64,000 bases of DNA, taken from assembly GCF_005049285.1 (NCBI RefSeq), contig NZ_SOSC01000002.1, forward strand, positions 434,001 through 498,000, read 5' to 3'. This stretch comes from Halorientalis salina. Lineage in GTDB: Archaea; Halobacteriota; Halobacteria; Halobacteriales; Haloarculaceae. The notes below the pieces were generated by a model. The model had not been told where the DNA came from. It saw only the letters and a program-made list of their open reading frames with translations, and did no database searches. Shown piece by piece: positions 15,822 through 23,683 of the stretch. The position numbers were made by a program, and so were the translations under genes. Position 1 is the first letter of the stretch. Every line of letters begins with the position of its first letter.

Positions 15822-16119
15822 TTGGCCTCCGTAGCCCAGCCAATCGCTAAAGGGTTTCTACCCTGATAGGTTGTGGGTGAGAGTGACTCACACTGCCCGT
15901 GCGGGACGGACAGGTGTCTTTTTGTAGTGTTTGTTCGGACGCAGTTGTAATGACGAAGCGGTGGTCAACACGGCGTACCATGTGGGAACGCCCTGCGGCA
16001 GGGCCGGGACGGGTAGTCCTGGGAAGTACACCGGGGCTGGACGACCGGAACAGACACCGGTCGAGAGCCCGGTCGGGGCACGCGACGACTCCCGCGGCGA
16101 TCGTGCGGGGGCGCTGCTG
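15822..16119. other. Intergenic interval with the YchF promoter
   Basis: Just under 300 bp. The YchF-type promoter lies at its left end. An open frame continuous with the next gene starts at 15931, but its composition looks non-coding. No RNA gene or clear TATA for the plus-strand gene was found. Confidence 0.5.
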
Positions 16120-17277
16120 ATGGCTAGCGGTCCGGCGTTCGAGACGATGGCCGAGCACCGGCGCGTGTTCGACCAGATATGGACCCAACTGCCGGAACAA
16201 CAGAACCGAACGTCCTCGTCGTGGTGGTTTTTCATCCTGTTCCCCGACGGCGAGGAGGGGTACGGCCCCCGGCAGCTAATGTTCTCCATCGCCGCCCGCG
16301 TGGGGGACGAACTCTCCGTCAACGACGTCCCGGTGCAGGGGATGGACCTCGACCGACCCACGGACGACGGCGTCGACGAGTTCGGCGCGGTCTCCGTCGG
16401 CTGGGACGGCGACGACGAGGGAGTCGACGAACACGTCGTCAGACAACCGGCCGAGGCCACGCTCTCCGACGAGGGCTTCATCGAGGCCTGGGCCGAGTCC
16501 GACGACGGGACCAGACGCGGCAGCGAAATCAGGGCGTCCGAGAATCGGCCGCTGGGCCTGGACGCGCATTTCGTCGGGGAGAAAGGCGAGGCCCGCTTCG
16601 AGGCGTGGGGCGATCTGGACTGCCAGATCTCCTCGCCGCATCACTCCCTGAACATCGACACCGTCGCCGGCGGCATCGACATCGTCGCGTGGCGACGGAT
16701 GGACTTCGAGGGGGAGTTCGACCTGCCCAAGGGCCGGGAGACGCTGACGGGGAAGTGTTACTTCCAGCGGGTCTGTCTCAACATGCCGCTCCACCCGTGG
16801 AAGTGGGTCTGGGCGATCTTCCCCGACGGGACGGCCTTCTCGGTCATGATCCCGTTCCTGGGCCCACAGCTCCTGCGCCGTGGCTATCGGTTCCTGCCGT
16901 CGAATGTCCTGGAACGGGCGACCGTCCCGGTTCGCCAGAACGGCCTGTGGGACTGGGGCACGTCCGAACCGGCCGTCGACTTCGACACGGCCAGCGTGAC
17001 GCCGATTCTGCACTCCGATACCCATCCGGAGTTCGAGGTCCGCGCACGCAACGACCAGGGTGATTTCGTGGAGTTCGTCGCGAGCCCGTACGGCCACGCG
17101 CGCAATCACATTGACCGACCGGTGCTCGGTGACCGGCTCGAATCACACTGGAGTTACAACGAGTACCTGATCCGCATGCGCGACCTCGAAGGCCGCATCG
17201 GGGACACCGCCGTCAGTTCCGAAACCATGGGACAGGCCTTCGGCACGCTCGAATACAGCTGGGGCATGGGACTGTGA
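16120..17277 (+). CDS. Conserved protein, possibly a two-lobed lipocalin-like (CrtC/AttH-like) fold
   Basis: A 385-residue soluble protein, not confidently recognised. It is rich in Trp and Phe and has segments such as SSWWFFILFPDGEEGYGPRQ, ISSPHHSLNIDTVAGGID, LTGKCYFQRVCLNMPLHPWK and WVWAIFPDGTAFSVMIPF. The repeated 'W-x-FFPDG' strands recall two-domain lipocalin-like proteins such as carotenoid hydratases, but this is a weak resemblance. The start is uncertain: ATG 16120 or 16147 (MAEHRRVFDQ). No neighbour clarifies the role. Confidence 0.6.
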   Translation: MASGPAFETMAEHRRVFDQIWTQLPEQQNRTSSSWWFFILFPDGEEGYGPRQLMFSIAARVGDELSVNDVPVQGMDLDRPTDDGVDEFGAVSVGWDGDDEGVDEHVVRQPAEATLSDEGFIEAWAESDDGTRRGSEIRASENRPLGLDAHFVGEKGEARFEAWGDLDCQISSPHHSLNIDTVAGGIDIVAWRRMDFEGEFDLPKGRETLTGKCYFQRVCLNMPLHPWKWVWAIFPDGTAFSVMIPFLGPQLLRRGYRFLPSNVLERATVPVRQNGLWDWGTSEPAVDFDTASVTPILHSDTHPEFEVRARNDQGDFVEFVASPYGHARNHIDRPVLGDRLESHWSYNEYLIRMRDLEGRIGDTAVSSETMGQAFGTLEYSWGMGL

Positions 17278-17339
17278 ACGGGCGGGGCCGCCTCGTGCCC
17301 TCATACGTTCGATTTTTGTAATAATTAAATGAAGAAATA

Positions 17340-17349
17340 AACTTATGAG
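17340..17349 (+). promoter_or_regulatory. TATA-like box of the gene at 17372
   Basis: AACTTATGAG is centred about 28 nt before ATG 17372, within an A+T-rich stretch. This fits a leaderless transcript. Confidence 0.45.
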
Positions 17350-17371
17350 CGGTTAGCGGCCAGATGTTCGT

Positions 17372-17881
17372 ATGGGCGAGACCGTCAGCGAGTACGAGCA
17401 CCTGACGAGGAAAAAGCGCGAGCGCCGGGGCAACACCGAACTGGCGACGGTCACGGACGTGTCGGTCGGGACCCGGACCGTGGTGCTGACAGCCCGGTTC
17501 GACTGGAGCGCCGACGAGGTCCGGTTTCGCTACGACATCGACGAGGACCGCGACGTACTGAAACTCGAATCGCTGACCGAATCGGTCGGCTACGACTTCG
17601 AGCAGGTGGGCTTTCTGGAGGGCGAACCGATCGAAGTGACCTACACCGACGGCGAGTGGGTGCCGTCGGCCCACGCTGCCCACGTCGAGGGCGGCGGGTC
17701 GGCCGCCGAGACGTTCCGGGCCGAACTGCGACTGCTGGCCCGGGAACTCGCCCGGTTGCCCAACGTCCCCCGGCGCGGGATCAGGGCCGTCCGGACGGCC
17801 TCGACCCAGCAAACCATCATCGGCGTCATTCTGGTGAAGAAGGTACTCATCGTCGTCCTGCTGGCGTGGTACCTGCTGTAA
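17372..17881 (+). CDS. Haloarchaeal protein with a C-terminal membrane anchor
   Basis: A 169-residue protein: a soluble acidic domain (DEVRFRYDIDEDRDVLKLES, then a VTYTDGEWVPSAHAAH segment), a helical region rich in Arg and Leu (RAELRLLARELARLPNVPRR), and a single C-terminal transmembrane helix ending VLIVVLLAWYLL. The topology is of the tail-anchored type. It overlaps the next gene by 1 nt (TAATG) if that gene starts at 17881. The function is unknown. Confidence 0.7.
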   Translation: MGETVSEYEHLTRKKRERRGNTELATVTDVSVGTRTVVLTARFDWSADEVRFRYDIDEDRDVLKLESLTESVGYDFEQVGFLEGEPIEVTYTDGEWVPSAHAAHVEGGGSAAETFRAELRLLARELARLPNVPRRGIRAVRTASTQQTIIGVILVKKVLIVVLLAWYLL

Positions 17882-17940
17882 TGCGGGATTCACAGCCCGG
17901 TGACACCGTGCTTTTGTCCGTCGAGGCCGAGTCTTCCGGT

Positions 17941-18315
17941 ATGGCAGAGCCGGGGAGCGAAGACGCGACGACGCGACGGGCGAGGATCGCCGAGGCCATC
18001 ACGGCCCATCGCCGAGCAGGCAGCCAGTCGGCCGTGTTTTTCGGCCCGAAGGGGGACGACGTCCCGGTCGTCGAGTACGTCGACCGGGAGATCACGGTCG
18101 AGGTCGACGACGCGGAGCGCGACCGGTTGGATACGCTCCTCTCGGAGTTCCCCGTGTTCAAGATCGCCCAGCCGGCGACCCGGAAGTCCCCCGCCAGCGA
18201 GGTCCACGTCTCGGCGCTGGCGGACCCGAAACACACCGCGGACTTCGTCGACCGGCTGGTACTGGACGTCTACGAGTTCGACGAGAACTACGCGCTGGCG
18301 ATCGCCGAGCCCTGA
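17941..18315 (+). CDS. Small acidic haloarchaeal protein, function unknown
   Basis: A 124-residue protein starting MAEPGSEDATTRRARIAEAI, with an RAGSQSAVFFGPKGDDVPVVEYVDREITVEVD core and a C-terminal helix-strand FVDRLVLDVYEFDENYALAI. No catalytic motif or membrane segment is visible. An in-frame ATG at 17881 overlaps the preceding stop and would add 20 residues; 17941 is preferred because the family-like sequence starts there, but coupling to the upstream gene makes 17881 possible. Confidence 0.65.
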   Translation: MAEPGSEDATTRRARIAEAITAHRRAGSQSAVFFGPKGDDVPVVEYVDREITVEVDDAERDRLDTLLSEFPVFKIAQPATRKSPASEVHVSALADPKHTADFVDRLVLDVYEFDENYALAIAEP

Positions 18316-18543
18316 TCACTCCACGAGCGGGAGGACGATGCCGAAGACGAGGGGCGCGAGCAGTGCGATGAAGATTCCCAGGAACTCCAGATCGACGAAG
18401 AGCGTCTGTCCCCACGCCGGCAGCGGGCCGAAGACGGCACCGCCGACGACGTCGACCAGGAGCGCACCGAGGAACAGCGACACGCCGAACAGGAAACTCC
18501 GTTTGGTCCACGTCGGATAATCGATCGAGTTGGTTCGAGCCAT
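18316..18543 (-). CDS. Small two-TM membrane protein
   Basis: A 75-residue protein. The N-terminus MARTNSIDYPTWTKRSFLFG leads into two hydrophobic helices (GVSLFLGALLVDVVGGAVFG and FLGIFIALLAPLVFGIVLPL). Its stop directly abuts the convergent stop at 18315. The compact, well-behaved coding frame and the absence of a better frame support it. The function is unknown. Confidence 0.65.
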   Translation of the reverse strand: MARTNSIDYPTWTKRSFLFGVSLFLGALLVDVVGGAVFGPLPAWGQTLFVDLEFLGIFIALLAPLVFGIVLPLVE

Positions 18544-18673
18544 AAAGGGTCGTAGCTACGGAGTGGTTTGTAGCTCTTTTGGAACCGGTGAGTGAGAGCG
18601 GGCGATCGGAAGCGCCGAGTTCGGGGCACTTTTTACGCCGGCCTGACCTCACAGGATACGAGCGAGGACCGAG

Positions 18674-20224
18674 ATGGGATACGCCAGTACCTTCGAGACG
18701 TTCGTCGACTACCGAGCGAGCCTGAGTTACGTGGGAACCGTCCTCAAGGTGCTCTCGATCGCACCGCTGGTTCCCGTCCTGGTCGCGCTGCGCTACGGCG
18801 AGAGTCCCGTCCCGTTTCTCGTCGCCAGCGGCGTGATGGTCGGCCTTGGCCTGGCCATGGAACGGCTCCGGCACGACCGCACGCTCGAACGCCGCGAGAC
18901 GTTTCTGATGGTGAGTCTCACCTGGCTGTTCGTCCCACTCGTCGGGACGATCCCGTACCTCGTTGCCGGGCAGGGTACCGTCGCGCACCCGGTCAACGCG
19001 CTGTTCGAGTCGATGTCCGGGTTCACGACCACGGGAGCGACCGTCCTCGGGGAGATTTCCTTCGAGCGCCACTCTCACGCGATGTTGTTCTGGCGACAGT
19101 TGACCCAGTGGCTCGGCGGCATGGGAATCGTCGTCCTCATGGTTGCCATCCTCCCGGAGCTATCGGTCGGTGGCGCACAGGTCATCAACGAGGAGGCCCC
19201 GGGCGTCGGTATCGACAAGCTGACGCCCAGGATTCAGGAGACTGCTCGCGCGCTCTGGAAGATATACCTGGGGCTCACCGTCGCGGCGGCGGCGGTCTAC
19301 TACGGACTGCATCTCGCGGGCCTGGCTCCGAACATGGGGCTGTACAACGCCATCGCCCACGCGCTGACGACGATGCCGACCGGCGGGTTCTCCCCGGAAG
19401 CACGCAGCGTCGAGGTGTTCTCTGCGGCCGTCCAGTGGGCGATCATTCCCTTCATGATCGTCGCCGGGACCAACTTCGCGCTGTTCTGGTACGTCCTCAA
19501 GGGCGAGCCGCGACGACTGGTCGACAACGACGAGTTCCGTGGGTACCTCCTCGCGATGGGGGTCGTGACGACGCTGATCGCGGGCCTGCTGTTCGCCGGC
19601 GTGGGACTGGCCGAGACGCCGGCGAACGTCGACCCGATCCCGGGGAACCTCGAGGACTCGGTTCGCCAGGGCCTCTTTCAGGTGGCCTCCATCGTGACGA
19701 CGACAGGATACGCGAGCATGGACTTCAATACGTGGGACCAGTCCGCACAGGTCGTGCTCTTCCTGGCGATGTTCCTGGGTGGCTCGGCGGGATCAGCGGC
19801 TGGGTCGGTGAAGATCATCCGCTGGGTCATCATCAAGCGTGCGATGGACCGACAGCTGTTTACGACGGTCCATCCCGACGCGGTACAGCCGATCCGGGCG
19901 AACGACAGCGTCGTCGACGAGAACACGATCCGTGACGTGTTCGTCTTCGTGTTCGTCTTCCTCACGATCTTCGCCGTCTCGACGGTGCTGCTGTTCGTCG
20001 ACGGGCTCCGAACGGGACTGGACCTCACCGGACTGGAGGCGATGAGCGTCGCCATCGCCACGCTGGGGAACATCGGCCCCGGCTTCGGTCTGATCGGTCC
20101 CATGAACAGCTTCCAGCCGTTCTCCGAGTTCGGGAAGCTCTACATGGTCATTTTGATGTGGATCGGCCGACTCGAAATCCTCTCGGTCCTCGTGATCTTC
20201 ACGCGAGCGTACTGGCGACCCTGA
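18674..20224 (+). CDS. trkH: TrkH-family potassium uptake channel subunit
   Basis: A 516-residue integral membrane protein with the four-fold M-P-M repeats of TrkH/KtrB. The pore-loop signatures are TTTGATVL, TMPTGGFS, VTTTGYAS and LGNIGPGFG, each with the selectivity glycine. It conducts K+ (or Na+) into the cell under control of a cytosolic TrkA ring, important for salt-in osmoadaptation. A TATA-like CTTTTTACG lies about 41 nt upstream. It is convergent with a second TrkH gene, their stops 4 bp apart; trkA lies beyond that gene. Confidence 0.95.
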   Translation: MGYASTFETFVDYRASLSYVGTVLKVLSIAPLVPVLVALRYGESPVPFLVASGVMVGLGLAMERLRHDRTLERRETFLMVSLTWLFVPLVGTIPYLVAGQGTVAHPVNALFESMSGFTTTGATVLGEISFERHSHAMLFWRQLTQWLGGMGIVVLMVAILPELSVGGAQVINEEAPGVGIDKLTPRIQETARALWKIYLGLTVAAAAVYYGLHLAGLAPNMGLYNAIAHALTTMPTGGFSPEARSVEVFSAAVQWAIIPFMIVAGTNFALFWYVLKGEPRRLVDNDEFRGYLLAMGVVTTLIAGLLFAGVGLAETPANVDPIPGNLEDSVRQGLFQVASIVTTTGYASMDFNTWDQSAQVVLFLAMFLGGSAGSAAGSVKIIRWVIIKRAMDRQLFTTVHPDAVQPIRANDSVVDENTIRDVFVFVFVFLTIFAVSTVLLFVDGLRTGLDLTGLEAMSVAIATLGNIGPGFGLIGPMNSFQPFSEFGKLYMVILMWIGRLEILSVLVIFTRAYWRP

Positions 20225-20228
20225 ACGT

Positions 20229-21731
20229 TCAGGACCGCCAGTACGCCGGCGTCAGCAGGACCAGAACCGGGATGATCTCGATACGGCCGACCCACATCAG
20301 GACGATCATCGCGACTTTCGTCGTCTCCGGAAAGACGTTGTACGTGCCGTACGGCCCCGCCGCACCGAAGGCCGGACCGATGTTGAGAAACGTCGAGGCG
20401 GCCGCACCCATGGCGTCAAACTCCCCGACCACAGTCGCCGAACGGGTGGTGTCCGTGATGATGAACACCGTGAAGACGGCGAAGATGATGAGCGAGAGGA
20501 GGACGTAGCCGTAGATGTCCCGGATCGTCTCCTCGTCGACGACACGGCCGCTCACCCGGACCGGCCGGATCGCGTCGGGGTGGACCTCGGTGAACAGATC
20601 GCGGCGGAAGGACTTGACGACCACGAGCCACCGCAGCGCTTTGATCGAGCAGGTCGTACTCCCCGCCATTCCCCCGACGAACATCCCCAGGAACAGCATG
20701 TGTTTGGCTGCGGGCGACCAGAGGTCGAAATCGACCGTTGCGTACCCCGTCGTCGTCACGATGGAGACGACCTGAAAGAGAGCGTGGCGAGCGACCGGTT
20801 CGATCCCCTGAAACTGCTGATCCGTGATCAGGAACCCCGCCGTCAGCGCGCTCAGCCCCAGCACGACGCCGAGGTAGAACCGGAACTCCTCGCTGTCGCG
20901 GAGTCGCCCGAAATCACCCTTGAGGAGGAAATACAGGAGGACGAAGTTCGTCGCGCCGACGAACATGAAGGGGATAGTCGCCCACTGCACGGCCGGCGAG
21001 TAGGCCCCGATACTCAGCGGTTCCGGGGAGAACCCGGCCGTCGAGATGGCCGTGAAGGCGTGGGCCACCGCCTCGTAGATCCCCACGTTCGGAGCGAGGC
21101 CGACGGCCCGCAGTCCCAGCAGGGTCACCACCATCAGCGCCGTCAGGCCGAGGTAGATGGCACCGAGCAGCCTGGCGGTCTCCTCGATGCGCGGCGTGAG
21201 CTTGGTGACGTTCTCCGTCTGGGTCTCGGTCTCCATCAGCTGTGCGCCACCGACCGAGATCTGGGAGAGCACGGCCACGGCCAACACGAGGATGCCCAGG
21301 CCCCCGAGCCACTGGAGGGTTGCCCGCCAGAGGTGGATCGTCCGTCCGTGCGCGTCGAACGACTCGATGACCGTCGCCCCAGTGGTCGTGATGCCGCTGG
21401 TGGCCTCAAACATCGCGTTGATCGGCTGGGCGAGCGCCCCCTCGCCGGCGATGACGAACGGCAGTGCGCCGACGAACGCGATAGCCAGCCAGGTGACCGC
21501 GACCATCAGATACGCCTCGCGTAGGCCAAGGTCACCGCGATCGAAACGTTCGAGCCCCAACCCGGCCGCGAACGTCACGGCGGCCGGGATCGCGAACGGT
21601 TCCACCTGTTCGCCGTACCAGACGGCGACGAGAACCATCGCGACCAGCGGAATCGTCAGCGATTTCAGAACAGTCCCGACCAGGCTGGCGCTCGTCCGCC
21701 AATCGACCCGCACCGACGGACGCGAGATCAC
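20229..21731 (-). CDS. trkH: TrkH-family potassium uptake channel subunit (second copy)
   Basis: A 500-residue paralogue with pore loops TTTGATVI, ISTAGFSP, TTTGYATV and LNIGPAFG. The second loop (STAGFS) and fourth loop (GPA rather than GPG) differ from the neighbouring copy, so conductance or selectivity may differ. It overlaps the end of trkA by 4 bp (ATGA), which makes trkA-trkH a translationally coupled pair. Three segments (residues 30-60 and the last pore region) match the other copy closely, consistent with an ancient duplication. Confidence 0.95.
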   Translation of the reverse strand: MISRPSVRVDWRTSASLVGTVLKSLTIPLVAMVLVAVWYGEQVEPFAIPAAVTFAAGLGLERFDRGDLGLREAYLMVAVTWLAIAFVGALPFVIAGEGALAQPINAMFEATSGITTTGATVIESFDAHGRTIHLWRATLQWLGGLGILVLAVAVLSQISVGGAQLMETETQTENVTKLTPRIEETARLLGAIYLGLTALMVVTLLGLRAVGLAPNVGIYEAVAHAFTAISTAGFSPEPLSIGAYSPAVQWATIPFMFVGATNFVLLYFLLKGDFGRLRDSEEFRFYLGVVLGLSALTAGFLITDQQFQGIEPVARHALFQVVSIVTTTGYATVDFDLWSPAAKHMLFLGMFVGGMAGSTTCSIKALRWLVVVKSFRRDLFTEVHPDAIRPVRVSGRVVDEETIRDIYGYVLLSLIIFAVFTVFIITDTTRSATVVGEFDAMGAAASTFLNIGPAFGAAGPYGTYNVFPETTKVAMIVLMWVGRIEIIPVLVLLTPAYWRS

Positions 21732-23059
21732 AGTTTCTCGGTGACCTCCGAAACGACGCCGGTGTCCGTGAACACGACGACGTGATCCCCAACTTCGACG
21801 ACGGTGTCACCGCGTGGCGTGATGAGTCGGCCGTCGCGGGTGATCGCCCCGATGACGACTCCCTCGGGGAGGTCGGCGGTCGAATCCCGGATCGGCCGGT
21901 CGACGAGGACGCTCTCGGCGTCGATCTCCAGTTCGATCACTTCGGCGCGGTCGCCGTCGATGATCGATACGTTCTCGGCGCGCCGAGCGCGGGTGAACCG
22001 CGTAATCTCCTCGGCAGTCGCCTCGCGCGGGCTTACCGCGACGTCGACCCCGACGGTCTCGAACAGGTCCGCGAAGTCGCCGTTGTTCGTGATCGCGATC
22101 GTCCGACTCGTCCCCATTCGCTTTGCCAGCAGCGTCGCCAGCAGGTTCTGCTGGTCGTTCTCCAGGGCAGCGACGAGCGCGTCCGCGAGTCCGACGTTCT
22201 CCGTTTCGAGCAACTCCTGGTCGGTCGCGTCCCCGTTGATCACGGTCGAATTGGGGAGTTGCTCTGCCAGCCAGCGCGCCCTGTCCTCGTCTTTCTCGAT
22301 GATCGTCGATTTGAGCCCGCGTTCGTCCAGCAGGAGCGCCGTCTGATAGCCGATCTCGCCGCCGCCGACGATGACCACCTCGGTTGGCCCTTCCTCCTGG
22401 GGTGCAATGGCGGAGCTGAACCCCCGCATACTATCGGGGCTCCCGATGGCGACGATGTCGTCGCCGGCCTCGATGACCGTGTCACCGCGCGGGATGAGCA
22501 CAGCATCGTCGCGGATGATCGCCGCGAACGTCAGTGAGTCGAACCGGTCGGCCTCCTTGATTGTCTGGTTCGCGACTGGACTGTCGGCGGGGATCTCGAA
22601 CTCGGTCATCTGGACCAGCCCGTCGGCGAACATGTCCACGTCCAGCGCCGTCGGAAGCCCGATGATCCCGACGATCGATTTCGCCGCCAGCAGGTCCGTA
22701 CAGACCATGAAGTCCACGCCAAAGGCCCCCTTCGATCGCTCCCAGGCGTCGAGGTACTTCGGGCTCTTGACGCGGGCGATAGTGAACGCGTCGCCGAGCG
22801 TCTTCGCGGTCCCGGCAGTGACGATGTTCGTCTCGTCGTCGTCCGTGCTGGCGATCACCATGTCGGCGTCGGTGACGTCCACGCCCTCCAGGGTCTCCAC
22901 GTCGGTCCCGTCACCCTCGACAGGTAGCACGTCCAGCGAGTAGGTCAGCGACTCGACCCGTTCGGAGTCGATGTCGATGACGACGACGTCGTGGTCCTGG
23001 GAGAGGCTCGCGGCGATGCTCGACCCGACCTGGCCGGCCCCGACGATAATCACGCGCAT
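21728..23059 (-). CDS. trkA: TrkA, double-RCK potassium channel regulator
   Basis: A 443-residue cytosolic regulator with two tandem RCK modules. The first NAD(H)/nucleotide fold starts MRVIIVGAGQVGSSIAASLS with DGTDVETLEGVDVTDADMV, followed by RCK_C (AGDDIVAIGSPDSM). The second starts EVVIVGGGEIGYQTALLLDE, and its C-terminal domain ends VEVGDHVVVFTD. It gates TrkH in response to nucleotides; RCK_C domains bind c-di-AMP in several prokaryotes. It is first in a two-gene operon with trkH and divergent from uspA. Confidence 0.95.
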   Translation of the reverse strand: MRVIIVGAGQVGSSIAASLSQDHDVVVIDIDSERVESLTYSLDVLPVEGDGTDVETLEGVDVTDADMVIASTDDDETNIVTAGTAKTLGDAFTIARVKSPKYLDAWERSKGAFGVDFMVCTDLLAAKSIVGIIGLPTALDVDMFADGLVQMTEFEIPADSPVANQTIKEADRFDSLTFAAIIRDDAVLIPRGDTVIEAGDDIVAIGSPDSMRGFSSAIAPQEEGPTEVVIVGGGEIGYQTALLLDERGLKSTIIEKDEDRARWLAEQLPNSTVINGDATDQELLETENVGLADALVAALENDQQNLLATLLAKRMGTSRTIAITNNGDFADLFETVGVDVAVSPREATAEEITRFTRARRAENVSIIDGDRAEVIELEIDAESVLVDRPIRDSTADLPEGVVIGAITRDGRLITPRGDTVVEVGDHVVVFTDTGVVSEVTEKL

Positions 23060-23113
23060 AGATGTAGATGCTCCGGAGGGGTCATGCCTCGACGGTATTC
23101 GCGGTATCGGTAA

Positions 23114-23168
23114 GTGAATTTCCCTTCGATCGAATTCACGTCGGCAGCGTGTACGAGAACTTAAGTTC
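23114..23168. promoter_or_regulatory. Inverted repeats in the trkA/uspA divergent promoter region
   Basis: GTGAATT (23114-23120) pairs with AATTCAC (23133-23139) around a 12-nt centre. GAACTTAAGTTC (23157-23168) is a perfect 12-bp palindrome that overlaps a TATA-like CTTAAG. Both lie between the divergent starts at 23059 and 23261. They are candidate operators for coordinated control; the regulator is unknown. Confidence 0.45.
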
Positions 23169-23190
23169 GGCCCAACCTGACTGATCGCAT

Positions 23191-23268
23191 ATGAACAGGT
23201 ACGTCGTCGATGGATTCAGAACCGGGACCCGGACGACTGTACGCCGGCAATCACGTATTCATGTCTGA
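23191..23268 (+). CDS. Possible 25-residue leader peptide overlapping uspA
   Basis: An ATG at 23191, about 28 nt after the TATA-like CTTAAG, opens a 26-codon frame (MNRYVVDGFRTGTRTTVRRQ, then SRIHV and stop). The stop lies just inside uspA (ATG 23261). Leaderless translation of this frame would pass over the uspA start and could couple or attenuate it. There is no homology evidence, so this is speculative. Confidence 0.3.
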   Translation: MNRYVVDGFRTGTRTTVRRQSRIHV

Positions 23269-23683
23269 CGTGTTCGAGCGCGTTCTGCTACCGGTCGCGA
23301 GTCGGGACGACGCCCGCGCCACCGCTAGCGCCCTCGAACCGTACGTCGGTGACCGAGTCGTCGCCGTCCACGTCGTCGAAAAGGCCGGCGGTGCCGTCGA
23401 CAAAGCCTCCGTCGAGCAACGCGAGGAGGAAGCAGAGCGCATCTTCGCCGTCGTCCACGAGAAACTCGGCGATCTGGTCGACGTCGAGACCCGCATCGAC
23501 TACGGGACCGACGTGGCCGAGACGATCTTCGCGGCCGCCGCCGACGTGGACGCGACGAGCGTCGTCTTCACGCCCCGGAGCGGGAGCCGCTGGGTTCGCC
23601 TGCTGACCGGCGACGTGGCCCTCGACCTCATCACGAAGCGAGACCGTCCAGTCATCGTCCTGCCGGATCGGGGTGAGGAATGA
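23261..23683 (+). CDS. Universal stress protein (UspA family)
   Basis: A 140-residue single-domain USP. The first strand is FERVLLPVASRDDA, the middle DRVVAVHVVEKAGGAVDKASVE, and the C-terminal ATP-loop region FTPRSGSRWVRLLTGDVALDLITKRDRPVIVL. The last is a G-x2-G-x9-G-like loop that is only partly conserved, so ATP binding is uncertain. Its stop overlaps the next start (ATGA), giving an operon with the APC-USP permease. The start at 23261 was chosen because the conserved strand follows it. Confidence 0.9.
   Translation: MSDVFERVLLPVASRDDARATASALEPYVGDRVVAVHVVEKAGGAVDKASVEQREEEAERIFAVVHEKLGDLVDVETRIDYGTDVAETIFAAAADVDATSVVFTPRSGSRWVRLLTGDVALDLITKRDRPVIVLPDRGEE

Noticed and set aside
15931-16119. 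N-terminal extension of the gene at 16120
   Set aside because: The extra 63 residues are Gly/Arg/Pro-rich with rare composition, unlike the body of the protein; ATG 16120 or 16147 is more credible.
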